Part shown: positions 18,467-26,726 of the stretch, piece after piece
Numbering within the stretch: the stretch's first letter is position 1
How the letters are laid out: each line of letters begins with the position of its first letter
DNA from: Chloroflexota bacterium
GTDB lineage: Bacteria; Chloroflexota; UBA11872
Length of the DNA: 64,000 bases
Assembly (NCBI GenBank): GCA_022824495.1
Contig: JAJDZU010000012.1
Location: 62,001 to 126,000 of the forward strand
Direction: 5' to 3'
Position numbers and translations under genes: made by a program
The notes under the pieces: generated by a model
Database searches by the model: none
What the model was told of the DNA's origin: nothing
The model's input: only the letters and a program-made list of their open reading frames with translations

Positions 18467-18607
18467 GGCGCCGTTCTCCGGCCAGCAAGGGCCGTGTGTG
18501 GCCCGCGGAACCTGCGCCTCCCCTACCCATGACGATACCGCTCGTTGCACGCGGCGGCAACGCGAAGGCGCGCGCACGCCAGGCGCGGCAGTCGACGAGA
18601 GTTGTCG

Positions 18608-20557
18608 TCAGGTGTCGCTTCGGCCGGTGCCGTTCGCTACGTGCCTGAAGAACCAGTCCAGGGTGCGCGCGATGAGATCGACGCGATGCGCGGGCTCGGA
18701 GACCCGGTGGTACTCGCGGGGATACCGCACGAACGCGGTGGCGACGCCGGCGGCCCGCAGGAGCGCGTGGAGTTCCAGCCCCTGGGCGATCGGTACGCGG
18801 CGGTCCTCTTCGCTGTGGACCACGAGCGTGGGCGTTGTGGCGCCGGCCAGATGCTGGACGGGCGAACGGTCGCGGATGAGTTCACGCTGCTCAAGCGGTG
18901 AGCCCCCGAATTCCCAGTAGACCCAGCTTGGGATGTCCGTCTGACCGAAGAAGCTCTCCACGTTGGTCACGGCGTTGACGGCAACCGCGGCGACAAATCG
19001 CTTCGTGTGTCCAACGGCCCACGCGGTCAGATAGCCGCCGTAGCTGGTACCGGTGAGGAACTCCGGAACGTCATCGCAGCCGGACATTGCCAGCCAGGAA
19101 TCGAGCGCCGCCAGGCAGTCCGCATAGTCGCCGCCACCCAGGTCCAGCCGGTCGGCCAGAACGAAGTCGATGCCGTAGCCGTGGCTGCCCCTGAAGTTGG
19201 GTTGCACCACCGCGAATCCGTGCCGGACCGCCGCCTCACTCTCCGGACGGTACTCATGGGCGGTTCGACTGTGCGGACCGCCGTGCGGCCAGAGAATCAC
19301 GCCCCGTGGCGGGGTGTCGGGCGGCGCCAGGGCCAGACTCTCGATCGAGAAGCCATCCTCGCGTTCGATTGTCCAGATTCGAGACTGCGCTTCGCATTCG
19401 ACGCCATGGTGTGCCGAGCGCCAGCGCGTACGTCCATCCGGCGAGAGCAGCTCAACTTCGGGCGGAACGGTGGCCGCCTGGGTGACGCAGGCGATTTCGC
19501 CACTGTGGCAATCAACGTCAGGCAGCGAGGCGTGCGGCTGCTCGAGGGCCAGCGGCGTCGGCGGCCTATCGTCACGCGCCCGCATGAGCACGTTGCGCAT
19601 GCCGTCCATCACCGGAACGATCCACGATTCGTCAGGCGCCGGCGCCGGCGGCGCTTCGGTGTCCACGCTGCGGTCCAGCCCGGCGGTGAGCGCTCGCCGC
19701 TTGCCTCCGACAAGGTCGACGGTAGTCAGTTCCATGTTGACGGAATGCGGGCCCATCATCGGTGCGGCAAGAAAGGCGATACGACGCCCGTCGCGCGAGG
19801 GCGCCGGCGCGATGACGGCGTTTGAATCCACGACCAGCGGCCGCTCGGGCGATCCTGCCGCGTCGGTCGTCCAGATCCCGAACGGCTGCGTCAGGTTTGA
19901 GACGGCGCCCTCTTCTCGACCGCTGCGGTTGGACACGAACACCACGGCCTCGCCACCGGGCATCCAAGCTCCGGCGCCGCTGTGGAAGTCGTTCGACGTG
20001 ATCGGTCGCGGCGGCTCGGTTCCGCCCAAGTCATGCACCCAGAGGCGAATGCGTTCGACTTCGCCCAGCCCGTCGCCGTCGTTGCGCGGATTGACAGTTG
20101 GATCCGGTGGTTCGTCAGGCTCGCGGTCGTAAGCGGTATACAGCAGCCGCTCAGCGGTGGGCGCCCAGGCGAACGTGCGGAAGAACGCATGCGTGGCCAG
20201 GCGTCCGTGCGGGGCGAGGGCGAGATCGATCTCGCTCCGCGTTCCGTCAAGACCGATCAGGACAATGCGGTCGGTCTCATCCTCGGATTCCACAAAAGCG
20301 AGGCGATCCCCCTCGGGTGACCAGGAGAGTGACGGCCCGTTGCCTGGAATGGCTCCGACCAGCTTTTCGGCGCTTAGCCGCTCGGCGTCGAGGATCCAGA
20401 TCTCGCTGGACGTGTTGTTCGCCTCAACGTTGGGAACGGCCACCGTGTAGGCAAGGCGCCGACCTTGCGGCGCCCATAGAGGACGGGTAGCCGTTGGCGC
20501 TTGGAACAGCGCCCGAACTGTCGAGTGATCCAATTCCACGACAGACTCCGCAGCCAT
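18608..20557 (-). CDS. S9-family (prolyl oligopeptidase-like) serine peptidase
   Basis: 649 residues: an N-terminal ~400-residue beta-propeller with TolB-like blades (LSWSPEGDRLAFVES, FAWAPTAERLLYTAYDR) and a C-terminal alpha/beta hydrolase. Catalytic triad by position: Ser505 in GTSYGGYLTAW, Asp585 in HSEEDRRVP and His617 in REYHRVSEP. No signal peptide, so probably cytosolic acyl-aminoacyl- or dipeptidyl-type peptidase action on short peptides. Last gene of a four-gene minus-strand operon with a D-aminoacylase-like protein, 3 bases after the small zinc protein gene. This suggests use of modified or D-amino-acid peptides. Confidence 0.9.
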   Translation of the reverse strand: MAAESVVELDHSTVRALFQAPTATRPLWAPQGRRLAYTVAVPNVEANNTSSEIWILDAERLSAEKLVGAIPGNGPSLSWSPEGDRLAFVESEDETDRIVLIGLDGTRSEIDLALAPHGRLATHAFFRTFAWAPTAERLLYTAYDREPDEPPDPTVNPRNDGDGLGEVERIRLWVHDLGGTEPPRPITSNDFHSGAGAWMPGGEAVVFVSNRSGREEGAVSNLTQPFGIWTTDAAGSPERPLVVDSNAVIAPAPSRDGRRIAFLAAPMMGPHSVNMELTTVDLVGGKRRALTAGLDRSVDTEAPPAPAPDESWIVPVMDGMRNVLMRARDDRPPTPLALEQPHASLPDVDCHSGEIACVTQAATVPPEVELLSPDGRTRWRSAHHGVECEAQSRIWTIEREDGFSIESLALAPPDTPPRGVILWPHGGPHSRTAHEYRPESEAAVRHGFAVVQPNFRGSHGYGIDFVLADRLDLGGGDYADCLAALDSWLAMSGCDDVPEFLTGTSYGGYLTAWAVGHTKRFVAAVAVNAVTNVESFFGQTDIPSWVYWEFGGSPLEQRELIRDRSPVQHLAGATTPTLVVHSEEDRRVPIAQGLELHALLRAAGVATAFVRYPREYHRVSEPAHRVDLIARTLDWFFRHVANGTGRSDT

Positions 20558-20560
20558 TGG

Positions 20561-20782
20561 CTAAGGGAAGGCTACGCGTCCGAAGCCGTAGCAGCGGGGG
20601 CAGCGCGGCGGACGGCCGCTGGGGCGGGCGGGCGGACCCTCGGGATCAACGCCGGAGCCTTCGCACACGGGGCACCGCCGTGAGAGCAGGCGCTTCAAGA
20701 GCCGCCAGAACAGCCCGGAGATGCGACCGCCGCCGGTATAGCCCGGCGGCCTTGCTTGTTGGCCGGGTCCCACGGCGCTCAT
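20561..20782 (-). CDS. small DnaJ-type zinc-finger protein
   Basis: 73 residues with two CxxCxGxG motifs, CPVCEGSG and CPRCYGFG, 20 residues apart. This is half of the four-motif DnaJ zinc domain and should bind one zinc. The start ATG overlaps the stop of the upstream D-aminoacylase-like gene (ATGA), and the peptidase gene begins 3 bases after its stop. That tight packing argues it is a real gene and works with its neighbours. No J-domain is present. Function unknown. Confidence 0.65.
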   Translation of the reverse strand: MSAVGPGQQARPPGYTGGGRISGLFWRLLKRLLSRRCPVCEGSGVDPEGPPARPSGRPPRCPRCYGFGRVAFP

Positions 20783-22347
20783 GCCGCCGGAACGCCCCGT
20801 CGCAGCCCGCGGCCCGGCGTGGCGCCCGTGTGACGGCCGTGGTCAACCACGACCTCACCATTCACGATCACCATGTCGATGCCGTCCGGGAAATTCGTCG
20901 GATCGTCAAACGTCGCGTTTGACTGCACGCGCGGCATGTCGATCAGCACCAGGTCGGCAGCCATTCCCGGCTGGATGAATCCGCGGTCGATCAGCCCAAA
21001 GCGGCGGGCGGGCGCCGTCGTCATGTGGCGAATCATCTCTTCCAGCGCTAAGGCGCCACGGTCGCGCACGAAGCGTCCCAGGAAGCGCGGATAAGTGCCA
21101 AAGGTGCGCGGGTGCGGCGATCCGCCGGTCAGCAACGCGTCAGTGGAGCACATGTGGGCGGGATGCCGCATGGCCATCTCGAAGTCGGCGTCGGTGGCCG
21201 AGTTGTGAATCACCGCCGCCACCACGCCGCGTTCGGCGATAACCAGGTCAACCAGCAGGGATTCAGGCCCAATGCCTCGCTCCGCGGCAACATCGGTGAT
21301 GAAGCGGCCTTCCATGTGCCTGTTCGCCGCCGACGGGACGCTGGCGAGGCGCAGATTGGAAAACTCCGTGTGCCGCGCGCTGTCAGGGCTGATCATTTCG
21401 GCCTCGATGCGCGCCCGAACGTGAGGATCCGTCAACCGCTCCAGCATCGCCGGCACGCCGCCGTCAAGTGCCCAGTCTGGGAAGGAGAAGTGCAAGAGCG
21501 TGCTCCCGGCCGGCCAGGCATACGTGTCGAACGTCAACGAGACGCCAAGGTCAATCGACCGGTCCGCTTCGGCCTGGTTAGCCCACCAGCTGTTGTCGAG
21601 GCTGTTGAAGTGCGAGATGTGAACCGGGCAGTTGGCGCGCTGGCCGATTTCCAGTGTCTCGCGAATGGCCATGCGTCTCCCAAGTTCGGAGCGCATGTGC
21701 GCGACGTAGGGAGCGTTGTAACGCCCGGCCACTTCGCTGATCGCCACCAACTCGTCAGTGTTGCTGAACGAACAGGGCGCGTAGTCAAGCCCGGTCGAGA
21801 GCGCCGCCGCGCCGTCGCGCATGGCGTCGTCAGTGATCTGGCGCATCTCCGCCAGCTCTTCGGGCGTGGCCAGACGGTCTTCCCAGCCAAGCACGGCGGC
21901 GCGCACGCAGCCGTGGGGCAGGTGGTGCGCCACGTTGATCGAGACCTTGCGGTCGAAACTGTCCAACCAGCCGCCGACGGTCTCCCAAGCGCCGTCGACG
22001 TCCGGCTGGCCGTTGAGCGCGTCGAAGTAGTCGAGGAAGGCCTGGCGATCCCGGGCCGCCAGCGGCGCGTATCCAATGCCGTCAAGGCCGGTGAGTTCGG
22101 TGGTGATGCCCTGCCGAACCTTCGGCTGATGGTCCGGACGGTCCAGCAAGAGCAGATCGGAGTGGGTGTGGACGTCGATGAAGCCGGGCGACAAAACCCT
22201 GCCGCCGGCGTCGATCTCACGCGTGGCGCCGTCGTCAACCGGGCCTATGGCGAAGATCTTCGAGCCGTTCACGGCCACGTCGCCTCGTACGCCGGGGGTG
22301 CCGGACCCGTCCACAATCAGGGCATCGCGAATGCAGAGGTCGTGCAT
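20779..22347 (-). CDS. N-acyl-D-amino-acid deacylase-like amidohydrolase
   Basis: 522 residues from ATG 22347 (MHDLCIRDALIVDG), 7 bases after the upstream gene's stop; a longer in-frame start at 22536 would overlap that gene. Amidohydrolase features: VHTHSD near residue 67 (metal His pair), AHMRSE and HISHFNS, FDTYAWPAGS, a late CSTDALLTGG and the beta-sandwich end PGMAADLVLID. It belongs to the D-aminoacylase/dihydroorotase group, but the usual Gly-Asn-Cys segment after the HxH is LTGLDGIGYAP instead, so a bridging Cys is missing. Substrate likely an N-acyl-D-amino acid or cyclic amide; not certain. Confidence 0.82.
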   Translation of the reverse strand: MHDLCIRDALIVDGSGTPGVRGDVAVNGSKIFAIGPVDDGATREIDAGGRVLSPGFIDVHTHSDLLLLDRPDHQPKVRQGITTELTGLDGIGYAPLAARDRQAFLDYFDALNGQPDVDGAWETVGGWLDSFDRKVSINVAHHLPHGCVRAAVLGWEDRLATPEELAEMRQITDDAMRDGAAALSTGLDYAPCSFSNTDELVAISEVAGRYNAPYVAHMRSELGRRMAIRETLEIGQRANCPVHISHFNSLDNSWWANQAEADRSIDLGVSLTFDTYAWPAGSTLLHFSFPDWALDGGVPAMLERLTDPHVRARIEAEMISPDSARHTEFSNLRLASVPSAANRHMEGRFITDVAAERGIGPESLLVDLVIAERGVVAAVIHNSATDADFEMAMRHPAHMCSTDALLTGGSPHPRTFGTYPRFLGRFVRDRGALALEEMIRHMTTAPARRFGLIDRGFIQPGMAADLVLIDMPRVQSNATFDDPTNFPDGIDMVIVNGEVVVDHGRHTGATPGRGLRRGVPAA

Positions 22348-22354
22348 CAGATCG

Positions 22355-23098
22355 TCAGGCGGAGGCGCGCAGGTGCGCGGCATCGTAGTCGGCGGCGGTT
22401 CCGGCGGCGAACGCGCGCAGCCGGCGTACCGCTTCGGCCTCCGCCTCCGCCAGGAAGTCGACGGCGACGTCTGGGCCAAAGAGTTCGCGTCCGATCGCCG
22501 CTCGCGCTTCCACTTCGCGCGTGGACTCCGTGGCACTCACCTTCAGCCCGTTGAGCGCAATGATGGCCCGGCGTAGTTCGCCGAGCGGCAGTCCAGGGTC
22601 GATCGTGCTTGCGCCACCTGCTTTACGCTCCAGCAGGCTGGCCTCGGCGATGGTGTCAAGACTGTCGGCGCGAAAGTCCGCCAGGCATCTAAACGCCGTG
22701 GCGAGTCCGCGCGGAGGTTCGGGCGAGCCGGCCTCGATGGCCCAGGACAGCCCGCCGATCGCCGCGCCATTGCCCTGGACCGCATGCTCACCGAGCCGGA
22801 CCACGAACACTTCATCGGCGGCCAGGTGGGTCAGATAGCCGGCCACATAGGCCGCCTGAGGCTCCGTCAGCGACGACGGATCGCTGAGATGCGCGTAGGT
22901 ATCAAACAGTCGACGGGTGGCCGTTCCCCAGGTGGATGGATCACGAAAGCTGTAGAAGTGGGTCGCCTCGCGGGCGGCTTCGTTGCGGACGCGGGCGTCG
23001 GGCGCGATGGCTCCGGCGTAGTACGCCGGCAGCGAGGCGCGCAGGATGTCGCCGAGCGCGTCAGGCGCTTGTGGCAACGCCGCCAAAGCCACCCACAT
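22355..23098 (-). CDS. zinc-dependent phospholipase C-like protein
   Basis: 247 residues, mainly helical. AREATHFYSFRD and especially AAYVAGYLTHLAADEVFV fit the zinc-dependent phospholipase C (PF00882) pattern, where His and Asp residues in a helix bind zinc. Similar 'GYLTHLAAD' segments are frequent in uncharacterised bacterial members. The upstream frame continues with alternative codons but no ATG/GTG before a stop, so ATG 23098 is taken. It is the first gene of the operon leading to the D-aminoacylase-like gene. Substrate unknown; the enzyme class is an inference from one motif. Confidence 0.5.
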   Translation of the reverse strand: MWVALAALPQAPDALGDILRASLPAYYAGAIAPDARVRNEAAREATHFYSFRDPSTWGTATRRLFDTYAHLSDPSSLTEPQAAYVAGYLTHLAADEVFVVRLGEHAVQGNGAAIGGLSWAIEAGSPEPPRGLATAFRCLADFRADSLDTIAEASLLERKAGGASTIDPGLPLGELRRAIIALNGLKVSATESTREVEARAAIGRELFGPDVAVDFLAEAEAEAVRRLRAFAAGTAADYDAAHLRASA

Positions 23099-23186
23099 GT
23101 GAGCCCGCTGTGTGGCCAGAGACGCCCCCGCTCCCGTGCGCTGTCACAATGCTGCCAGACATTAGGAATTGTATGAGGCGAGCCAG

Positions 23187-23654
23187 GTGGCTATTCACGC
23201 CGGGCACACCGGAATCGTCGTTCAGGATCTCGATCGGGTGGCACGGTTCTACACGGACGTGATCGGCCTGTCCGAAACGCGCCGGATAAGCCGCGAGGGC
23301 GCACCGTTGGATGCGCTGCTCGGCCTGAACAATGTGCGTTTAGAGGTCATGTTCCTTGGAACACCGGACCGACCGGCGGCTATTGAACTGTTGCAATATG
23401 TCCGCCACCCCTCGGCGCCCGTTCAGCGCCAGCCCAACACGCACGGGCCCAACCACGTGCACTTCATCGTGCACGACCTGGACCCGATTCTTAAGAGGAT
23501 CGAGGCCGCGGAGATTGAGTCGATTGGCGGTCCTGTCGCCTGGTTCGATACCTGGACGCGGGTTCTCTATACCCGCGATCCGGAAGACAACATCGTGGAG
23601 TTGACGGAGATTCCCGAGGGCCAACCAATCCCCTACGCGCCCAGCAGCGGATGA
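23187..23654 (+). CDS. VOC-superfamily (glyoxalase-like) protein
   Basis: 155 residues from GTG 23187 (gaggcg lies 8 bases upstream); a TTG at 23169 is an alternative adding 6 residues. Metal ligands are well placed: HTGIVVQDLDRVARFYTDVIGL (His), AIELLQYV (Glu), NHVHFIVHDLDPILKR (His) and TRDPEDNIVELTEIPEG (Glu). That pattern of four ligands indicates a metal-dependent VOC enzyme, such as a dioxygenase, lyase or epimerase. Convergent with the gene ending at 23741. Confidence 0.85.
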   Translation: MAIHAGHTGIVVQDLDRVARFYTDVIGLSETRRISREGAPLDALLGLNNVRLEVMFLGTPDRPAAIELLQYVRHPSAPVQRQPNTHGPNHVHFIVHDLDPILKRIEAAEIESIGGPVAWFDTWTRVLYTRDPEDNIVELTEIPEGQPIPYAPSSG

Positions 23655-23740
23655 CGCGAGTTCTGCTTGCCCGAGTCGAATCCCGGGCGTGGGCCTGGCG
23701 GGGCCGCCGCCCGGCTGTCCCGACTGGCTGAACGCGGCTC

Positions 23741-24550
23741 CTAGGTCGCTATGGCCTCGGCCCGGCCCGACTCCATGGATGCCAGCACGGCGTCCTGCAC
23801 CGCGGCGGCCTGCGCGGCCAACGCGGGATTGAGCGACTCGCCGCGCGTGAAGGCTTCTACGGCCCGAATATGGCTGGCGAACGGTCCATCCAGATCAAGT
23901 GGCGTGGATTCCGAATCGCCAAGGCGCTGAGCCGCCGAGGCTCGCCCGTCGGTGTGGATCGAGCCGTTGGCGCCGATCAGCATGGCGCGGTCGAACGGTC
24001 GTCCGCCGGAGGACACGGCGCCTACGTCCAGAACCGCCGTCAAGCCACGTTCGAATGTCAGGATGGCCGTGAGGTAATCGGGGCCGTCAGTTCCTATCGC
24101 CTGACCGGCCGCGAAGGCCGTGAGCGCTGGCCGACCCATCAAATCGAGCACGGCGGCCAACTCGTCAATCAGGGCGCCCGGAAGTTCATCAGGACCAGCC
24201 GGCGCCCAGCGCGTCCAGCGCAGGAATCGCGGGGAGCCGATTCGACCGGTGTCCAGCGATGCCCGCAACAGGCGATGCGGTGCGCGATGGAGGGCGGGCG
24301 CCAACACGCTGACCCTCGATCCTTGCTTCGCCTGCAGCGTCGACAGCCCAGCCGTCCCCGCCACGGCCGACGTGAAGACCGCGCAAGGAATCCCGTCGCT
24401 GGCAGCCGCACCGCGTGCATCGGCGGCGGCCAGCACCATCGCCTGCGCATCGGGGCGCTGGCGGCCGACGATGTCCAACGACGGCGCGTCAATCAGCGCC
24501 TTTTCCAAATCCGCGTCATCGGAAGCGCCAGCGGCCAAGACTAAGCGCAT
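23741..24550 (-). CDS. degenerate Gfo/Idh/MocA-like protein
   Basis: 269 residues from ATG 24550. Overall order matches a shortened Gfo/Idh/MocA protein: poor Rossmann start (MRLVLAAGASDDADLEKAL), AVLDVGAVSSGGRPFDRAMLIGANGSIHTDGR in the C-terminal domain and SHIRAVEAFTRGESLNPALAAQAAAVQDAV at the end, as in sugar dehydrogenases. The GxGxxG and EKP motifs are absent, so catalysis is doubtful. It may be a regulatory or pseudo-enzyme. Adjacent to the sugar ABC permease genes on the same strand, 115 bases downstream of them. Confidence 0.6.
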   Translation of the reverse strand: MRLVLAAGASDDADLEKALIDAPSLDIVGRQRPDAQAMVLAAADARGAAASDGIPCAVFTSAVAGTAGLSTLQAKQGSRVSVLAPALHRAPHRLLRASLDTGRIGSPRFLRWTRWAPAGPDELPGALIDELAAVLDLMGRPALTAFAAGQAIGTDGPDYLTAILTFERGLTAVLDVGAVSSGGRPFDRAMLIGANGSIHTDGRASAAQRLGDSESTPLDLDGPFASHIRAVEAFTRGESLNPALAAQAAAVQDAVLASMESGRAEAIAT

Positions 24551-24665
24551 GAGGGGTCCAACCAACCTGGGCTCGCGTCGCTAGTGTGGCGGTCGGCGGC
24601 ACTCCTCCGCAAGCCGCCCGCGGTTCGCCACCCCGCGACGATGTGTCCGTCGACGTCCAGTTGGA

Positions 24666-25610
24666 CTATGGCTTGACCCCAGCCAACGCAGCTCCTCGCA
24701 CCAGAAACCTCTGCGCAAAGAAGAAGGCGATGACGATTGGCGCTACCATGACCAGAGACGCCGTCATCAGCATTGGGAAATCGGTGCTGTATTGCGACCG
24801 GAACCACCGAATACCTACGGCCAGCGTCAACTTATCGGGCGTCTGGATAAAGACGAACGGCCAGAAGAACTGGTTCCACTTGGCAATGACGTTGAACACG
24901 GCCACAGTGACGATGGCCGGCTTCGAGAGCGGGATCACGATGCGGAACAACACTTGCAAGAGATTCGCGCCGTCGATCTGGGCTGCTTCGTCTAGATCTA
25001 CCGGTATGTTCAGGAAAAACTGCCGCAGGATGAAGATGTAGAAAGCGTTTCCCCACAGGTCCGGCAACACAATCCACCACAGGCCGTTAAGCAAACCCGT
25101 GGGGCGGAACATGATGAACCAGGGCACGACCAGCATGTGGTACGGCAGCATCAGCGACGCCAGGACCAGCATGAAGAACAGATTCCGGCCTGGGAATCGC
25201 GTTCGCGCGAAGCCGAATGCCACGAAGATGCTGACGAATGTCTGCCCGAACAGGCCGAACCCGACCAGGATGAGGGAGTTCGCGATCCAGTTCGTCAACG
25301 GCGCGGTTCCCCACACTTCGGCGTAGTTCTGCCAGGTCCACGGATCGGGCCAGAAATCCGCCGGCGTGTACCGCAATTGGCCCGGACCCATGAACGACGT
25401 GAGAAGCATCCATAGGAAGGGGATTGCGTAGATGAAACTTCCGAGCCAGAGGGCCAAGTAGGTAAGCACGCGTCCGCTCACCTGCCTGGCATCGATGCGC
25501 GTCGGCGTTTGAGTCCGGCGAGACGTCCGAAGCTCCGTCAGTCGTGGACGGCTGCCGACGTCGAGATTCGTTGGTCCGACGACGTACCACGAGAGGTACC
25601 ACGACAGCAC
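24666..25610 (-). CDS. carbohydrate ABC transporter permease, MalG-type (second copy)
   Basis: 314 residues with six membrane segments and the cytoplasmic EAA loop DEAAQIDGANLLQVLFRIVI, the ATPase contact site. About 70% identical by eye to the protein at 25807 over their length after residue 45 (for example FLWMLLTSFM, LRQFFLNIPVDLDEAAQIDG, KLTLAVGIRWFRSQYSTDF). The GTG start at 25610 has no clear Shine-Dalgarno, and the N-terminus differs from its paralogue. A strong hairpin (25754-25783) lies upstream between the paralogues. Inner membrane; imports a sugar or glycoside with the MalF-type partner at 26727. No binding protein or ATPase is in the window. Confidence 0.9.
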   Translation of the reverse strand: MLSWYLSWYVVGPTNLDVGSRPRLTELRTSRRTQTPTRIDARQVSGRVLTYLALWLGSFIYAIPFLWMLLTSFMGPGQLRYTPADFWPDPWTWQNYAEVWGTAPLTNWIANSLILVGFGLFGQTFVSIFVAFGFARTRFPGRNLFFMLVLASLMLPYHMLVVPWFIMFRPTGLLNGLWWIVLPDLWGNAFYIFILRQFFLNIPVDLDEAAQIDGANLLQVLFRIVIPLSKPAIVTVAVFNVIAKWNQFFWPFVFIQTPDKLTLAVGIRWFRSQYSTDFPMLMTASLVMVAPIVIAFFFAQRFLVRGAALAGVKP

Positions 25611-25753
25611 ACCGTTTAGCGCGGGCGCCAGTTCCCCGTTCCCGGGACTGTGGACAGGGGTCGGGACGCGGATCTGGGCTCAGACCTCGGGGTGTCGGTG
25701 TGCGGAGGCTAGCAGCATGGGCCAGAGGCATACGACGTCGTGCCCCTTAAACG

Positions 25754-25783
25754 CCTGGTGGGGGCCGTGCGGCCCCCACCAGG
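25754..25783 (-). terminator. strong hairpin between the two MalG-type permease genes
   Basis: A perfect 13-bp GC-rich stem (arms 25754-25766 and 25771-25783) with a 4-base loop, 24 bases after the stop of the upstream permease gene in the direction of transcription. The following minus-strand bases are CGTTTAAGG, a weak T-run. It likely terminates or attenuates transcription before the second copy, or stabilises the first mRNA. Confidence 0.75.
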
Positions 25784-25806
25784 AGGATTACGACGTCAAG
25801 CCGGTA

Positions 25807-26718
25807 CTACGACTTGATGCCGGTCAGCGCAATTCCACGCACGAACTGCTTCTGTGCGAAGAAGAACACGATCACGATGGGCGCCACCGAGACGATCGAT
25901 GCCGCCATCAGCATCTGGAATTCCGTTCCGTATTGGGTCCGGAACCACCGGATGCCCACCGCCAGGGTCAACTTCTCAGGCGTCTGGATGAAGACGAACG
26001 GTTCAAAGAACTCGTTCCACTTGTTGATGAAGTTGAACACCGCCACGGTGGCGATTGCAGGTTTGGAGAGCGGAATTACGACGCGGAACAACACCTGCAG
26101 GAGGTTCGCGCCGTCAATCTCCGCTGCCTCATCCAACTCCACCGGCAGGGTTAAGAAGAACTGCCGAAGGATGAAGATGTAGAAGGCCTGCCCCCAGAGG
26201 TCCGGCAGCGCCACCGGCCAGAGGCTGTCGAGCAGCCCGACCGTGCGGAACATGATGAACTTGGGAACGATCGTCACGTGGCCCGGCAGCATCAGGGTCG
26301 CCAGGATCAGCACGAAGAGTTGGTTACGGCCCGGGAACTGGGTTCGCGCGAAGCCGTAGGCCACAAAGATGCTGATGAAGGTTTGCCCGAACATGCCGAG
26401 CGCGACCAGGATGAGGGAGTTCACGATCCAGTTCGCGAACGGCCCGGTTTCCCACATGTCAATGTAGTTCTGCCAGATCCAGGGATCGGGCCAGATCTGC
26501 GGCGGCTCTTCAAAGAGCTTGTCCAGCCGCATGAACGACGTGCGAACCATCCACAGGAAGGGGATGGCGTACAGGAAACTGCCCAGCCAGAGAATCAGGT
26601 ACGTCATCACGCGCCCGCCGACGCGCATCGCGCGGATGCGGGCCGGCGTACGGATGCGTACCGAGGTCGGCATCCCGGAGGGATCCGACGGTTCTACGGT
26701 AACTGTTTGTTGCGCCAT
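25807..26718 (-). CDS. carbohydrate ABC transporter permease, MalG-type (first copy)
   Basis: 303 residues, six membrane spans, starting LILWLGSFLYAIPFLWM near residue 40. EAA loop DEAAEIDGANLLQVLFRVVI. The ATG at 26718 follows a ggggggact Shine-Dalgarno and is 8 bases after the MalF-type gene's stop, so the two are one transcription unit. Imports a carbohydrate with the partner permease; the substrate-binding protein and the MsmK-type ATPase must be encoded elsewhere. Close paralogue of the downstream protein at 24666. Confidence 0.93.
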   Translation of the reverse strand: MAQQTVTVEPSDPSGMPTSVRIRTPARIRAMRVGGRVMTYLILWLGSFLYAIPFLWMVRTSFMRLDKLFEEPPQIWPDPWIWQNYIDMWETGPFANWIVNSLILVALGMFGQTFISIFVAYGFARTQFPGRNQLFVLILATLMLPGHVTIVPKFIMFRTVGLLDSLWPVALPDLWGQAFYIFILRQFFLTLPVELDEAAEIDGANLLQVLFRVVIPLSKPAIATVAVFNFINKWNEFFEPFVFIQTPEKLTLAVGIRWFRTQYGTEFQMLMAASIVSVAPIVIVFFFAQKQFVRGIALTGIKS

Positions 26719-26726
26719 AGTCCCCC

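Noticed and set aside
21112-22554. A ~480-codon plus-strand open frame over the amidohydrolase gene
   Set aside because: Antisense to clear amidohydrolase motifs; its translation looks like a GC shadow.
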